Assembly: GCF_027923905.1 (NCBI RefSeq)
Contig: NZ_AP026966.1
Coordinates: forward strand, 682,001 to 746,000
Source: Massilia varians
GTDB lineage: Bacteria > Pseudomonadota > Gammaproteobacteria > Burkholderiales > Burkholderiaceae_D
Direction: 5' to 3'
DNA length: 64,000 nt
Shown here: positions 55,707-64,000 of the stretch, piece by piece
How the letters are laid out: each line of letters opens with the position of its first letter
Numbering within the stretch: the first letter of the stretch is position 1
Notes under the pieces: generated by a model
Seen by the model: the letters and a program-made list of their open reading frames with translations, nothing else
Database searches by the model: none
Told to the model about the DNA's origin: nothing
Translations under genes and position numbers: made by a program

Positions 55707-56330
55707 GTGGCACGTTATATCGGACCAAAAGCAAAACTGTCGCGCCGTGAAGGCACCGACCTGTTCCTGAAGAGCGCACGCCGCTCGCTCGACTCGAAGT
55801 GCAAACTGGACGTCAAGCCAGGCCAGCACGGCGTCAAGTCGGGTGCTCGCACCTCGGACTACGGCAACCAGCTGCGTGAAAAGCAGAAGGTCAAGCGTAT
55901 CTACGGCGTGCTCGAGCGCCAGTTCCGCCGCTACTTCGCTGAAGCATCGCGCCGCAAGGGCAACACCGGCGAGACCCTGCTGAAGCTGCTGGAATCGCGC
56001 CTGGACAACGTCTGCTACCGCATGGGCTTCGGCTCGACCCGCGCCGAAGCGCGCCAGCTGGTGAGCCACAAGGCCTTCACCGTCAACGGTCAAGTCGTGA
56101 ACATCGCTTCGTACCAGGTCAAGACCGGCGACGTCATCGCCGTGCGCGAAAAGGCCAAGAAGCAAGTGCGTATCGCTGAAGCACTGTCGCTGGCCGAGCA
56201 AGTCGGTTTCCCGAGCTGGGTCTCGGTCGATGCCAAGAAGTTCGAAGGCACCTTCCGTTCGTTCCCGGAGCGTAACGAGATCGCTGCCGACGTCAACGAA
56301 GCGCTGATCGTCGAACTGTACTCGCGTTAA
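55707..56330 (+). CDS. rpsD: 30S ribosomal protein S4
   Basis: 207 residues; [28 protein letters not shown]4 RNA-binding domain ([31 protein letters not shown]). It binds 16S rRNA first during 30S assembly; in E. coli it represses the alpha operon. The preceding gap is 267 nt, with a terminator and a possible promoter. Confidence 0.98.
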   Translation: MARYIGPKAKLSRREGTDLFLKSARRSLDSKCKLDVKPGQHGVKSGARTSDYGNQLREKQKVKRIYGVLERQFRRYFAEASRRKGNTGETLLKLLESRLDNVCYRMGFGSTRAEARQLVSHKAFTVNGQVVNIASYQVKTGDVIAVREKAKKQVRIAEALSLAEQVGFPSWVSVDAKKFEGTFRSFPERNEIAADVNEALIVELYSR

Positions 56331-56338
56331 TGTCGACT

Positions 56339-56509
56339 GGGGACGGCTTGCCGTCCCCTTGTCGTCGAACCCCGCTCGTGCGGGGGACGATGGCGGGGCA
56401 GTGCGGGTGCAGCAGGCACGGCCTGGCACCGCAGCGGATCCTCGATTCCTGTCCTTCCATCGCATTCGAATTCGTCTCACCGCCTGCTCGCCGAGCAGGC
56501 GCTTTCTAT
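56339..56509 (+). terminator. Two hairpins between rpsD and rpoA
   Basis: The first is GGGGACGGC/GCCGTCCCC (56339-56347, 56350-56358), then TTGT. The second is CGCCTGCTC, loop GCC, GAGCAGGCG (56481-56501), then CTTTCTATT. Either could reduce readthrough into rpoA, but rpoA has no clear promoter of its own in the gap. Confidence 0.55.
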
Positions 56510-56564
56510 TAATGCCATCAGCCTTATCGGTGTAACGAGCCGAGGGTATTGAAAAGGACATTTC

Positions 56565-57542
56565 ATGCAAAACAGTCTGTTGAAGCCACGTATCATCGAT
56601 GTCGAAGCAATCGCTCCTGGTCACGCTAAAGTCGTGATGGAGCCGTTCGAGCGTGGCTATGGCCACACCCTGGGCAACGCGCTGCGCCGCGTGCTGCTGT
56701 CGTCGATGATCGGCTACGCGCCGACCGAAGTGACGATCGCCGGTGTCGTGCACGAATACTCGTCGCTGGACGGTGTGCAGGAAGACGTCGTCGACCTGCT
56801 GCTGAACCTGAAGGGCGTGGTCTTCAAGGTCCACAACCGTGACTCCGTCACCCTGACCCTGAAGAAGGAAGGCGAAGGCGCCGTGCTGGCGTCGGACATC
56901 GACCTGCCGCATGACGTGGAACTGATCAATCCGGATCACGTCATCGCCCACCTGACCGCCGGCGGCAAGCTGGACATGCAGATCAAGGTCGAGAAGGGCC
57001 GCGGCTATGTGCCGGGCAACGTGCGCCGCCTGTCGGAAGACACCAACAAGACCATCGGCCGCATTATCCTGGACGCATCGTTCTCGCCGGTCCGCCGCGT
57101 GTCGTACGCCGTGGAATCGGCCCGTGTCGAGCAGCGTACCGACCTGGACAAGCTGATCATCAACATCGAAACCAACGGCGTCATCACCCCGGAAGAAGCG
57201 ATCCGCCAGTCGGCACGCGTGCTGGTCGACCAGCTGAACGTGTTCGCTGCCCTGGAAGGCACCGAAGCCGCCGCCGAAGCACCGTCGCGTGCTCCGCTGG
57301 TCGATCCGATCCTGCTGCGTCCGGTGGACGACCTGGAACTGACCGTCCGTTCGGCGAACTGCCTGAAGGCCGAGAACATCTACTACATCGGCGACCTGAT
57401 CCAGCGTTCGGAAAACGAACTGCTGAAGACGCCGAACCTGGGCCGCAAGTCGCTCAACGAAATCAAGGAAGTGCTGGCATCCCGTGGCCTGACCCTGGGC
57501 ATGAAGCTGGAAAACTGGCCACCGGCAGGTCTGGAGAAGTAA
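56565..57542 (+). CDS. rpoA: RNA polymerase alpha subunit
   Basis: 325 residues. The N-terminal domain ([26 protein letters not shown]) dimerises and binds beta/beta'. A linker (about residues 235-250) precedes the C-terminal domain, with [21 protein letters not shown] and [18 protein letters not shown], which reads UP elements and activators. SD AAAAGGACA (56552-56560). Confidence 0.98.
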   Translation: MQNSLLKPRIIDVEAIAPGHAKVVMEPFERGYGHTLGNALRRVLLSSMIGYAPTEVTIAGVVHEYSSLDGVQEDVVDLLLNLKGVVFKVHNRDSVTLTLKKEGEGAVLASDIDLPHDVELINPDHVIAHLTAGGKLDMQIKVEKGRGYVPGNVRRLSEDTNKTIGRIILDASFSPVRRVSYAVESARVEQRTDLDKLIINIETNGVITPEEAIRQSARVLVDQLNVFAALEGTEAAAEAPSRAPLVDPILLRPVDDLELTVRSANCLKAENIYYIGDLIQRSENELLKTPNLGRKSLNEIKEVLASRGLTLGMKLENWPPAGLEK

Positions 57543-57551
57543 TTGCTGTAC

Positions 57552-57585
57552 CTGCCCGGACAATGTCTGTCCGGGCAGTCTTTAA
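57552..57585 (+). terminator. Hairpin between rpoA and rplQ
   Basis: CTGCCCGGACA (57552-57562), 5-nt loop, TGTCCGGGCAG (57568-57578), then TCTTTAA. An 11-bp stem with a weak U-tract; probably partial termination or RNA stabilisation. Confidence 0.5.
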
Positions 57586-57663
57586 CCACCAAAACCGGTC
57601 CGCGGTCATGCCCTGGCGTGAACGATCGAAGAACTGGAATGTAAACACTCGAAAGGAAGTACC

Positions 57664-58059
57664 ATGCGTCACCGTCACGGCCTCCGTAAGCTGAACCGTA
57701 CCTCGTCCCACCGCCTGGCCATGCTGCGCAACATGACCGTTTCGCTGCTGCGTCATGAAGCCATCAAGACCACCCTGCCGAAAGCCAAGGAACTGCGCCG
57801 CGTCGTCGAGCCGATCCTGACCCTTGGCAAGACCGACACCCTGGCCAACAAGCGTCTGGCGTTCTCGCGCCTGCGCGACCGCGAAATGGTCCTGAAGCTG
57901 TTCGCTGAACTGGGCCCGCGCTACGCAAACCGCAACGGCGGCTACCTGCGTATCCTGAAGATGGGTTTCCGTGTTGGCGACAACGCTCCGATGGCCTACG
58001 TCGAGCTGGTCGATCGTCCGGAAGTCGGCACCGCTGAAGAAGCGCCGACCGCCGAGTAA
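57664..58059 (+). CDS. rplQ: 50S ribosomal protein L17
   Basis: 131 residues; [43 protein letters not shown] and [28 protein letters not shown]. Last gene of the alpha operon, followed by a strong terminator. Confidence 0.98.
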   Translation: MRHRHGLRKLNRTSSHRLAMLRNMTVSLLRHEAIKTTLPKAKELRRVVEPILTLGKTDTLANKRLAFSRLRDREMVLKLFAELGPRYANRNGGYLRILKMGFRVGDNAPMAYVELVDRPEVGTAEEAPTAE

Positions 58060-58075
58060 TCACGGTCGCTTCAAG

Positions 58076-58106
58076 AAAAACCAGGCTTTCATGCCTGGTT
58101 TTTTTT
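58076..58106 (+). terminator. Rho-independent terminator after rplQ
   Basis: AACCAGGC (58079-58086), loop TTTCAT, GCCTGGTT (58093-58100), running into a T8 tract (58099-58106). A5 precedes, so it could also work on the other strand. Confidence 0.93.
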
Positions 58107-58183
58107 CGCGTTAAGCGTCGCCACAGGCAAGGATGCGCATACCGGTGTACCATTCCGGCGGGCACCAACACTCCTTGCTTACC

Positions 58184-60019
58184 ATGATCCGATTTTCCGT
58201 CCGCCGCCTGTGGCTGGTCTGCACGGCGCTGCTGACCTTGTTCGTCTTCCTGCATGCGGGCGCCGCGCGCGCCCAACAGGACTTCCTTGATCCCGCGATC
58301 GCCTTCCGTTTCGAGGCGCGCATGGCCGAACCGCAGACACTGGAAGTGCGCTACCAGATCGCCGACGGCTACTACATGTACCGCGAGCGCTTCGCGTTCC
58401 GCGCCAACGGCGTCAAGCTCGGCACCCCCGAGATTCCGCCCGGGAAGGTGAAGTACGACGAGACCTTCCAGAAGGATGTCGAGACCTACAAGGGCGAGCT
58501 GGTGATCCGCATCCCGGTCGAGGGCAGCGGTCCGTTCACCCTGACGGCCGAGAGCCAGGGCTGCGCCGACGCCGGCCTGTGCTATCCGCCGCAGGAGCAT
58601 GCTGCCCAGTTGTCCGCAGGTTCCGGCGGCGGCGGCGCGCCCGCGCTGCCGATCGGCGCCAATGCCCCCCAGATGTCGACCGCGCCGTTGGCGCCGGCGC
58701 CGGCCATGGACGCCGCGCCCGCCGCTCCGGTCCAGGCGCCCGCCGCGGCCGCGGCCCAGCCCTCGGACATGGCCGGCATCGCCGGCATCCTCGAGGGCGG
58801 CCGCCTGCTGGCGATCGTCCCGGCCTTCGTCCTGCTCGGCCTGGGCCTGGCCTTCACGCCCTGCGTGCTGCCGATGGTGCCGATCCTGTCCTCGATCATC
58901 GTCGGCGAAGGCCGCCAGGTCAGCCGTTCGCGCGGTTTCATCTTATCAAGCACCTATTCGCTCGGCATGGCCATCGTCTACACGGCGCTGGGCGTGGCCG
59001 CCGGCCTGGCAGGGGAGGGCCTGGCCGCCGCCCTGCAGAATCCCTGGGTGCTGGGCGCGTTCGCCCTCCTGATCGTGGCGATGGCGATGTCGATGTTCGG
59101 CTTCTACCAACTGCAGATGCCGGCCGCGCTGCAGACCCGGCTCGCGACTACCGCCGGCCGCCAGTCGGGCGGCAAGCTTGCCGGCGTGTTCGCCATGGGC
59201 GCCATCTCGGCCCTGATCGTCGGGCCCTGCGTGGCCGCGCCCCTGGCCGGGGCCCTGGTCTACATCAGCCAGACCCGCGACGTGGTGATCGGTGGGGCGG
59301 CCCTGTTCGCGATGGCGGTCGGGATGAGCATTCCGCTGCTGCTGGTCGGCGTCTCGGCCGGCTCGCTGCTGCCGCGCGCCGGGGCATGGATGGAGTCGGT
59401 CAAGCGCCTGTTCGGCGTGCTGATGCTGGCGATGGCCCTGTGGCTGGTGTCGCCGGTGCTGCCGCCGATGGCGCAGATGCTGGGCTGGGCCGCACTGCTG
59501 TTCGGCTATGGTTTTTATCTCCTGCGCAAGCACCGGCACTGGGCCTCGATGGCCGCCGGGGCCGCGTTTGCCGTGCTGGGAGCGGTGCAGCTGGTCGGCG
59601 CCGCCACCGGCGGGCGCGATGCGCTGGCCCCGCTGGCGCACCTGACGGGCGGCGCCCACCAGGGCCTGGCGTTCAAGCGCATCAAGACGGTGCAGGACCT
59701 CGACCGCGAGCTGGCCGATACTGGCGGCAAGACCGTGATGCTGGATTTTTATGCCGACTGGTGCGTGTCCTGTAAGGAGATGGAGAGGTTCACCTTCGTT
59801 GACCCGGCGGTGCAGGCGAAGCTGGCCAATACCATCCTGCTGCAGGTCGACGTGACCGCCAACGACGCCGAGGACAAGGCGATGCTGAAGCGTTTTAAGC
59901 TGTTCGGGCCGCCGGGGATCATCCTGTTCGGGCCGGACGGGCAGGAAATTCCGGATAGCCGGGTGATCGGCTACCAGGACGCAAAGAAGTTCCTGAATTC
60001 GCTGGCCAAGCTGCCTTGA
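58184..60019 (+). CDS. dsbD: Thiol:disulfide interchange protein DsbD
   Basis: ATG 58184 gives 611 residues with a signal peptide (cleavage near ARA-QQ). The periplasmic alpha domain has the pair in GCADAGLCYPP. An Ala/Pro linker precedes eight TM segments with the redox Cys in FTPCVLPM and VGPCVAAPL. The C-terminal thioredoxin-like domain has FYADWCVSCKEME. All three domains and all six Cys are present. It carries electrons from cytoplasmic thioredoxin to periplasmic DsbC/CcmG-type proteins. An upstream in-frame ATG (58133) lacks a signal-peptide pattern. Confidence 0.96.
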   Translation: MIRFSVRRLWLVCTALLTLFVFLHAGAARAQQDFLDPAIAFRFEARMAEPQTLEVRYQIADGYYMYRERFAFRANGVKLGTPEIPPGKVKYDETFQKDVETYKGELVIRIPVEGSGPFTLTAESQGCADAGLCYPPQEHAAQLSAGSGGGGAPALPIGANAPQMSTAPLAPAPAMDAAPAAPVQAPAAAAAQPSDMAGIAGILEGGRLLAIVPAFVLLGLGLAFTPCVLPMVPILSSIIVGEGRQVSRSRGFILSSTYSLGMAIVYTALGVAAGLAGEGLAAALQNPWVLGAFALLIVAMAMSMFGFYQLQMPAALQTRLATTAGRQSGGKLAGVFAMGAISALIVGPCVAAPLAGALVYISQTRDVVIGGAALFAMAVGMSIPLLLVGVSAGSLLPRAGAWMESVKRLFGVLMLAMALWLVSPVLPPMAQMLGWAALLFGYGFYLLRKHRHWASMAAGAAFAVLGAVQLVGAATGGRDALAPLAHLTGGAHQGLAFKRIKTVQDLDRELADTGGKTVMLDFYADWCVSCKEMERFTFVDPAVQAKLANTILLQVDVTANDAEDKAMLKRFKLFGPPGIILFGPDGQEIPDSRVIGYQDAKKFLNSLAKLP

Positions 60020-60026
60020 GTTGAAC

Positions 60027-60212
60027 AAAAAAGACGCCCCGAGGGCTAATGCCGTTCAGTTAAGCGTAGGGTGGCCGGGTTTCCCGGCCACGCGTTCAAC
60101 TCCATTTTGCTCTGCCACAGTGCATTGGTGACTTGGACGCGCGGTCGGCGAAGCCGACCACCCTACATTTTTACGCTAACTGAACGGTATTAGCCCCGAG
60201 GGCGTCTTTTTT
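60027..60212. terminator. Bidirectional terminator of dsbD, split by an insertion
   Basis: The left part (60027-60046) is A6 then GACGCCCCGAGGGC; the right part (60193-60212) is GCCCCGAGGGCGTC then T6. Joining them after removing 60047-60192 and one 11-bp copy gives a perfect stem GACGCCC/GGGCGTC with loop CGA, A6 before and T6 after. It lies between the convergent dsbD and spy-like genes. Confidence 0.8.
60047..60192. mobile_element. MITE-like element (146 bp) with 11-bp target duplication
   Basis: The terminal inverted repeats are TAATGCCGTTCAGTTA at the left and the inverse of TAATACCGTTCAGTTA at the right. The inner part (60067-60165) has the TAGGGTGG...CCACCCTA arms shared with copy A (33 identical nt). 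It is flanked by exact direct repeats GCCCCGAGGGC (60036-60046 and 60193-60203), read as a target-site duplication. It encodes no protein. Confidence 0.85.
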
Positions 60213-60228
60213 ACATCGATGCGGACGA

Positions 60229-60792
60229 TCAGCCGCGCATCATCTTGCCATGGCCGCCGTGGTGACGGCCGCCGCGGCGCTGCTGCTGCTCGTCGAACAC
60301 CTTGCGCTGTTCCGGCGTAAGGGCCGCGTACAGGCTGTTCAGGGCCGACAGGCGCGCTTCCATGCGGGCGGTGCGCTCCTTCTGCAGGGCGATGCGGCGC
60401 TCCAGGCGCTGCGGTGCGCTCAAGGCGGCGCGTTGTTCCTTGTTCAGGCGCTGGCCGGCACGCTCGCCTTTTTGCGGCGGATTCATGCTGGCCACGAAGG
60501 CCTGCCACACCGGCTGCTGGGCCGGGGTCAGCTTCAGCGATTCGGCCAGCTTGGCCTGGCGCGCGGCTCGCATCTCGGCACGCTTGGCGCGGAACTCGGC
60601 CATTTTCGCCTGACGCTGCTCGGGAGTCAGCTGGCGGAATTCGGCGCGCTTGGCTTCGCGCTGTTCCTTGCTCATGGCGTGGCCGTGGCGGCCCTCGAGC
60701 GGCGCGGCGGTCTGCGCCTGCACGCCGAGCGAGGCGCCGGCGATGCCGAGCGCGGTCAGGACGATCACGATGTTTTTGCGGACGGTGTTCAT
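60229..60792 (-). CDS. Spy/CpxP-family periplasmic protein (LTxxQ repeats)
   Basis: 187 residues with a Sec signal peptide (cleavage near VQA-QT). The mature part is highly charged and helical, with LTPEQR (twice) and LTPAQQ motifs, the LTxxQ signature of CpxP and Spy, and a His/Gly-rich tail (RRGGRHHGGHGKMM) that may bind metal. CpxP restrains the CpxA sensor and Spy is a chaperone. The gene is divergent from an OmpR-type two-component pair, just as cpxP is from cpxRA. Confidence 0.85.
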   Translation of the reverse strand: MNTVRKNIVIVLTALGIAGASLGVQAQTAAPLEGRHGHAMSKEQREAKRAEFRQLTPEQRQAKMAEFRAKRAEMRAARQAKLAESLKLTPAQQPVWQAFVASMNPPQKGERAGQRLNKEQRAALSAPQRLERRIALQKERTARMEARLSALNSLYAALTPEQRKVFDEQQQRRGGRHHGGHGKMMRG

Positions 60793-60901
60793 TGTGTATT
60801 CCTTTGGTGAGAGTCAGTATGGTGTGCACTTTGCATCCGGACTGCTCGCTGCACGGTTCCCATCATCGATCCAAACTGTAACCATGGGATTTCCCCTGTC
60901 C

Positions 60902-60955
60902 GATACTTTGTATCAATATGTTTCGCGCCGATGAGCATATACATGCCGATACAAA
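60902..60955. promoter_or_regulatory. GATAC-TTT-GTATC palindrome and extra GATAC sites
   Basis: GATACTTTGTATC (60902-60914) is a perfect dyad; TTTGTATC (60907-60914) recurs inverted as GATACAAA (60948-60955). They lie in the gap between the divergent spy-like gene and the response regulator and could be its binding sites. Inference only. Confidence 0.45.
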
Positions 60956-60996
60956 ACCGCTGTCCATGCTTGCTTTAGATGCGGATAATTGAGGCT

Positions 60997-61725
60997 ATGG
61001 ATAATCCCTCTACGATTTTGATTGTCGACGACGATCGCGACATCCGCACCCTGCTCGCCGACTACCTGGAATCGAACGGCTACCGCACCATGTCGGCCGC
61101 CGACGGCACCGGCATGTGGAAGGCGCTCGACGACGCCCGCCCCGACCTGATCGTGCTCGACCTGAACATGCCGGGCGACGACGGCCTGACCCTGTGCCGC
61201 AAGCTGCGCGCCACCTCCAGCCTGCCGGTCATCATGCTGACCGCCCGCAACGAACCGCTCGACCGCATCCTCGGCCTCGAGATGGGCGCCGACGACTACC
61301 TGCCGAAGCCCTTCGAGCCGCGCGAGTTGCTGGCCCGCATCCGCAGCGTGCTGCGCCGCTCGCACGCGATGCCTTCGAATGTGCCGTCCGAGAACGTGCA
61401 GCAGATGCGCTTCTCCGGCTGGACCCTGGACCTGACCGCGCGCCACCTGGTCAATCCGCAGGGCGTGGTCATCATGCTCTCGGGTGCCGAGTTCCGCCTG
61501 TTGCGCGTGTTCCTGGAACACCCGAACCGCGTGCTCAACCGCGACCAGCTGCTCAACCTGACCCAGGGGCGCGACGCCGACCCCTTCGACCGTTCGATCG
61601 ACATCCAGATCTCGCGCCTGCGCCAGAAGCTGGGCGAGGACGCGCGCATGCCCCAGATCATCAAGACCGTGCGTAACGGCGGTTACGTGCTGGCCGGCCA
61701 GGTGACCGTGGAGCCGCCTGCGTGA
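60997..61725 (+). CDS. OmpR-family response regulator (CpxR-like context)
   Basis: A 242-residue regulator: receiver with D11/D12, phospho-acceptor D55 (VLDLNMPG) and K (PKPFEPREL), then a winged helix with LSGAEFRLLRVFLEHPNRVLNRDQLL and the end IIKTVRNGGYVL. The start may be ATG 60997 or ATG 60979; neither has a well-spaced SD. It overlaps the kinase gene by 4 nt (GTGA). It probably controls the divergent spy-like gene and the RND genes downstream. Confidence 0.9.
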   Translation: MDNPSTILIVDDDRDIRTLLADYLESNGYRTMSAADGTGMWKALDDARPDLIVLDLNMPGDDGLTLCRKLRATSSLPVIMLTARNEPLDRILGLEMGADDYLPKPFEPRELLARIRSVLRRSHAMPSNVPSENVQQMRFSGWTLDLTARHLVNPQGVVIMLSGAEFRLLRVFLEHPNRVLNRDQLLNLTQGRDADPFDRSIDIQISRLRQKLGEDARMPQIIKTVRNGGYVLAGQVTVEPPA

Positions 61726-63083
61726 AAGCCTTCTTCGGATCGATGACCGGACGCGTGTTCATCACGCTATTGCTCGGTATCCTGATCTCCGCAGCACTGA
61801 CGCAGCTGGCCGCCGACCTCGAACGCCAGCGCGTCATCGAGCAGCAGCGCGACCAGCACCTGCTCGAGCGCGCCGAACAACTGGTGATGGCGACCGAAAT
61901 CGTGCCGGCCTCGGCGCGTTCGGTCTACCTGTCGGTGGCGAACCGCCCGGGCCTGCGCCTGGAAGTCGGCAACCCCCAGCCGCTGGCGGCGGCGCAGAGC
62001 TGGTTCGCGCGCTCGCTGGCGGCGCGCCTGGGCGACGGCTACGGCATCAGCTCGGCGGCCAACCGTCCGGCCTCGTGCGACATGCCGCACCAGCAGGCCG
62101 TGCTCTACGGCCTGATCCGCACCCAATGGCACGGCGCCTGCGAAAGCCTGAACGTGCGCCTGCGCGACGGCGAGGAACTGCGCCTGTCGGTGCTGCCGCC
62201 GCGCTCGGCGTTTACCGGCCCCGAAACCGACTACCGCGTCACCATCGGCCTGTTCCTGCTCAGCATCGCCGCGCTCGCCTACGTGGTGGCGCGCATGACC
62301 ACCCGTCCGCTGAAAGTGCTGGCGCGCGCCGCCCAGGACCTGGGCCACGACATCAATCGCGCGCCGCTCGCCTTGAGCGGCGCCAGCGAGATCCGTCAGG
62401 CCAGCGCCGCCTTCAATGCGATGCAGGCGCGGATCCGCCAGTACATCTTTCAGCGTACCCAGATGCTGGCGGCGATCACGCATGACCTGCAGACGCCGCT
62501 GACCCGCATGCGCCTGCGCCTTGAAAAGGTGCCGGACGTCGAGCTGCAGGAACGCCTGATCGGCGACCTGTCGGCCATGCAGGCCATGGTGCGCGAAGGC
62601 CTGGTGCTGGCGCGCAGCATGGACACCACCGAGAACATGCAGATGCTGGACCTCGATTCGCTGCTGGAAGCCGTGTGCGCCGACGCCGTCGACGCCGGCC
62701 AGCAGGTGACGCTCAAGGGGCAGGCCAGCATGGCCCTGCTGGGCCGGCCGCTGGACCTGCGCCGCTGCCTCGGCAACCTGATCGACAACGCGGTGAAGTA
62801 CGGCCGCGACGTACGGGTCTGCGTCGACCGCATCAACGGCGCGGCCCGCATCCGTATCCGCGACAGCGGCCCCGGCATCCCCGCGGCAGAGCTGGGCCGG
62901 GTGTTCGATCCGTTCTACCGCGTCGAAACCTCGCGTTCGCGCGAGTCCGGCGGCACCGGCCTGGGCCTGACCATCGCCCGCAACATCGCCGAACAGCATG
63001 GCGGCAGCATCGCGCTGGCCAACCATCCGGAAGGCGGACTGGAAGTGACTCTGGTACTGCCGGAGTATTACCCGAACAAATAA
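61722..63083 (+). CDS. EnvZ/CpxA-type sensor histidine kinase
   Basis: 453 residues; the start is GTG 61722, overlapping the regulator stop. TM1 lies at about residues 9-30, a periplasmic domain follows, TM2 at about 170-188, then HAMP. The H-box is AAITHDLQTPLTRMRL, the N-box LIDNAVKYG and the G-boxes DSGPGI and GTGLGLTIA. It is the partner kinase of the regulator upstream. Confidence 0.93.
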   Translation: MKAFFGSMTGRVFITLLLGILISAALTQLAADLERQRVIEQQRDQHLLERAEQLVMATEIVPASARSVYLSVANRPGLRLEVGNPQPLAAAQSWFARSLAARLGDGYGISSAANRPASCDMPHQQAVLYGLIRTQWHGACESLNVRLRDGEELRLSVLPPRSAFTGPETDYRVTIGLFLLSIAALAYVVARMTTRPLKVLARAAQDLGHDINRAPLALSGASEIRQASAAFNAMQARIRQYIFQRTQMLAAITHDLQTPLTRMRLRLEKVPDVELQERLIGDLSAMQAMVREGLVLARSMDTTENMQMLDLDSLLEAVCADAVDAGQQVTLKGQASMALLGRPLDLRRCLGNLIDNAVKYGRDVRVCVDRINGAARIRIRDSGPGIPAAELGRVFDPFYRVETSRSRESGGTGLGLTIARNIAEQHGGSIALANHPEGGLEVTLVLPEYYPNK

Positions 63084-63237
63084 GGGACAGACAAAGCGCA
63101 AGCTTGTGATCACACCATCGTGGATACACAATCTTGAAACATGGCCGCGCGAGAATGCAGCACCGCGTATTTTGCGCACGCGCGGATAACACAAGCACAA
63201 GAGAAAGAGCCGCAGGGACTGGCGGCAAGGGACGAAC

Positions 63238-64000
63238 ATGAAAAAGAAGAATGCGGGATGGATTGTCGGTGTCGTGGCGCTGGCCGTCGCCGGCGCCTGG
63301 TACCTGAACAAGGGTGACGGTGCCCACGCCGACAATGGACAAGGCGGCAAGGGGCCGGGCGGCAAGGGCGGCATGCCGCCGACCACCGTCAACGTGGTGG
63401 CGCCGCAGCGCCAGGACGTGGGCGTGGAACTGTCCGCCAACGGCACCGTGACCCCGGTCCGTACCGTCGACCTGCATCCGCAGACCACCGCCACCATCCG
63501 CCAGGTCCACATCCGCGAAGGCCAGTTCGTCAAGGAAGGCCAGGTCATGTTCTCGCTCGACGACCGCGCCGACCGCGCCAACGTCGCCCGCGCCGAAGCG
63601 CAGGTGGCGCAGAACCGCGCCACCCTGGCCGACCTCGAGCGCCAGTACAAGCGCAGCCAGGAGCTCGCGGCCCAGAATTTCCTGTCCCAGAGCGCGGTCG
63701 ACTCCCTCAAGAGCCAGGTCGAGGCGGCGCGTGCGCTGGTGGCAAGCAATGCCGCGGCCGCGCGCGCCAGCCAGGTCAGCGCCAGCTACACCACCATCCG
63801 CGCCCCGATGTCGGGCCGCGTCGGCGCCATCGACATCCATCCGGGCGCCCTTGTGCAGCCGGCCACGTCCCTGACCACCATCACCCAGCTCGACCCGATC
63901 GACGTCTCCTTCAACATGCCGGAGTCAAGCCTCGGCGCACTGCTGACGGCCCAGCGTGCCGGCAAGGTGGCGGTGCAGGCCAGCACCGGACCCGAGGCCA
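63238..64000 (+). CDS. RND efflux periplasmic adaptor, 3' partial
   Basis: The frame is open from ATG 63238 to the window end. One N-terminal TM (about residues 8-23), a Gly/Lys linker, a lipoyl half (IREGQFVKEGQVMFSLDDR), a short coiled-coil hairpin (ARAEAQVAQNRATLADLERQ; SQSAVDSLKSQVEAA) and the second half (YTTIRAPMSGRVGAIDIHPG). This is the MdtA/AcrA-type adaptor that joins an RND pump to an outer-membrane channel. It follows the two-component genes by 154 nt and is probably under their control. Confidence 0.92.
   Translation, partial: MKKKNAGWIVGVVALAVAGAWYLNKGDGAHADNGQGGKGPGGKGGMPPTTVNVVAPQRQDVGVELSANGTVTPVRTVDLHPQTTATIRQVHIREGQFVKEGQVMFSLDDRADRANVARAEAQVAQNRATLADLERQYKRSQELAAQNFLSQSAVDSLKSQVEAARALVASNAAAARASQVSASYTTIRAPMSGRVGAIDIHPGALVQPATSLTTITQLDPIDVSFNMPESSLGALLTAQRAGKVAVQASTGPEA

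Noticed and set aside
63105..63114. TGTGATCACA before the RND adaptor as a CRP site
   Set aside because: The half-sites are joined without the 6-bp spacer CRP needs; a 10-bp palindrome alone is weak evidence.

Overview
The window looks like the chromosome of a high-GC betaproteobacterium, most likely in the Oxalobacteraceae (Massilia/Telluria-like). The reasons are the betaproteobacterial form of the ribosomal proteins, the str-S10-spc-alpha gene order, the DsbD gene after rplQ, and small GC-rich hairpin repeats in the intergenic gaps. No plasmid, prophage or CRISPR signature is visible. Family names come from recognised motifs; no database search was run.

Layout. (1) 1-10940, plus strand: a tightly packed operon of a TldD/TldE-like peptidase pair, a DUF4159 protein, a MoxR ATPase, a DUF58 protein, a BatA-like membrane protein, two large membrane proteins and an exported kelch protein. 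It ends against a convergent TonB-dependent receptor (to 13332). (2) 13573-22416, minus strand: a spermidine-synthase-like protein, a GST, and an operon with an HlyD-type adaptor, ABC ATPase, two FtsX-type permeases, and an NtrC-type regulator with its sensor kinase. A sigma-54 promoter and palindromic enhancer-like sites lie upstream of the adaptor gene. (3) 22618-26115: a MutS-family ATPase gene with a frameshift in its P-loop, then a convergent phosphoethanolamine transferase. Between them is a small inverted-repeat element flanked by a 14-bp direct repeat. (4) 26489-31498: rpsL-rpsG-fusA-tuf-rpsJ. (5) 31598-43191: about 12 kb that separates rpsJ from rplC. It holds a predicted Ter-type stress metabolite operon (TerD, ATP-grasp, phosphoribosyltransferase, HAD, StiP-like, HpcH/citrate-lyase-like, TerA/TerD) and a fused glucosylglycerol-phosphate synthase/phosphatase next to an MscS channel. 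(6) 43508-43584: an unusual tRNA-Val. (7) 43862-58059: the rest of S10, then spc and alpha (rplC to rplQ). (8) 58184-64000: dsbD, a terminator split by a MITE-like element, a Spy/CpxP-like protein divergent from an OmpR-type two-component system, and the start of an RND efflux adaptor.

How the parts work together. The ribosomal block is expressed from recognisable sigma-70 promoters (rpsL, rplC, rplN) with several hairpins that could act as terminators or attenuators. The stress genes placed inside it deal with osmotic stress (ggpPS, mscS) and with the poorly understood Ter response. The two regulated transport systems each carry their own two-component regulators: a sigma-54 enhancer-binding protein for the ABC exporter and a Cpx/OmpR-like pair for the RND system.
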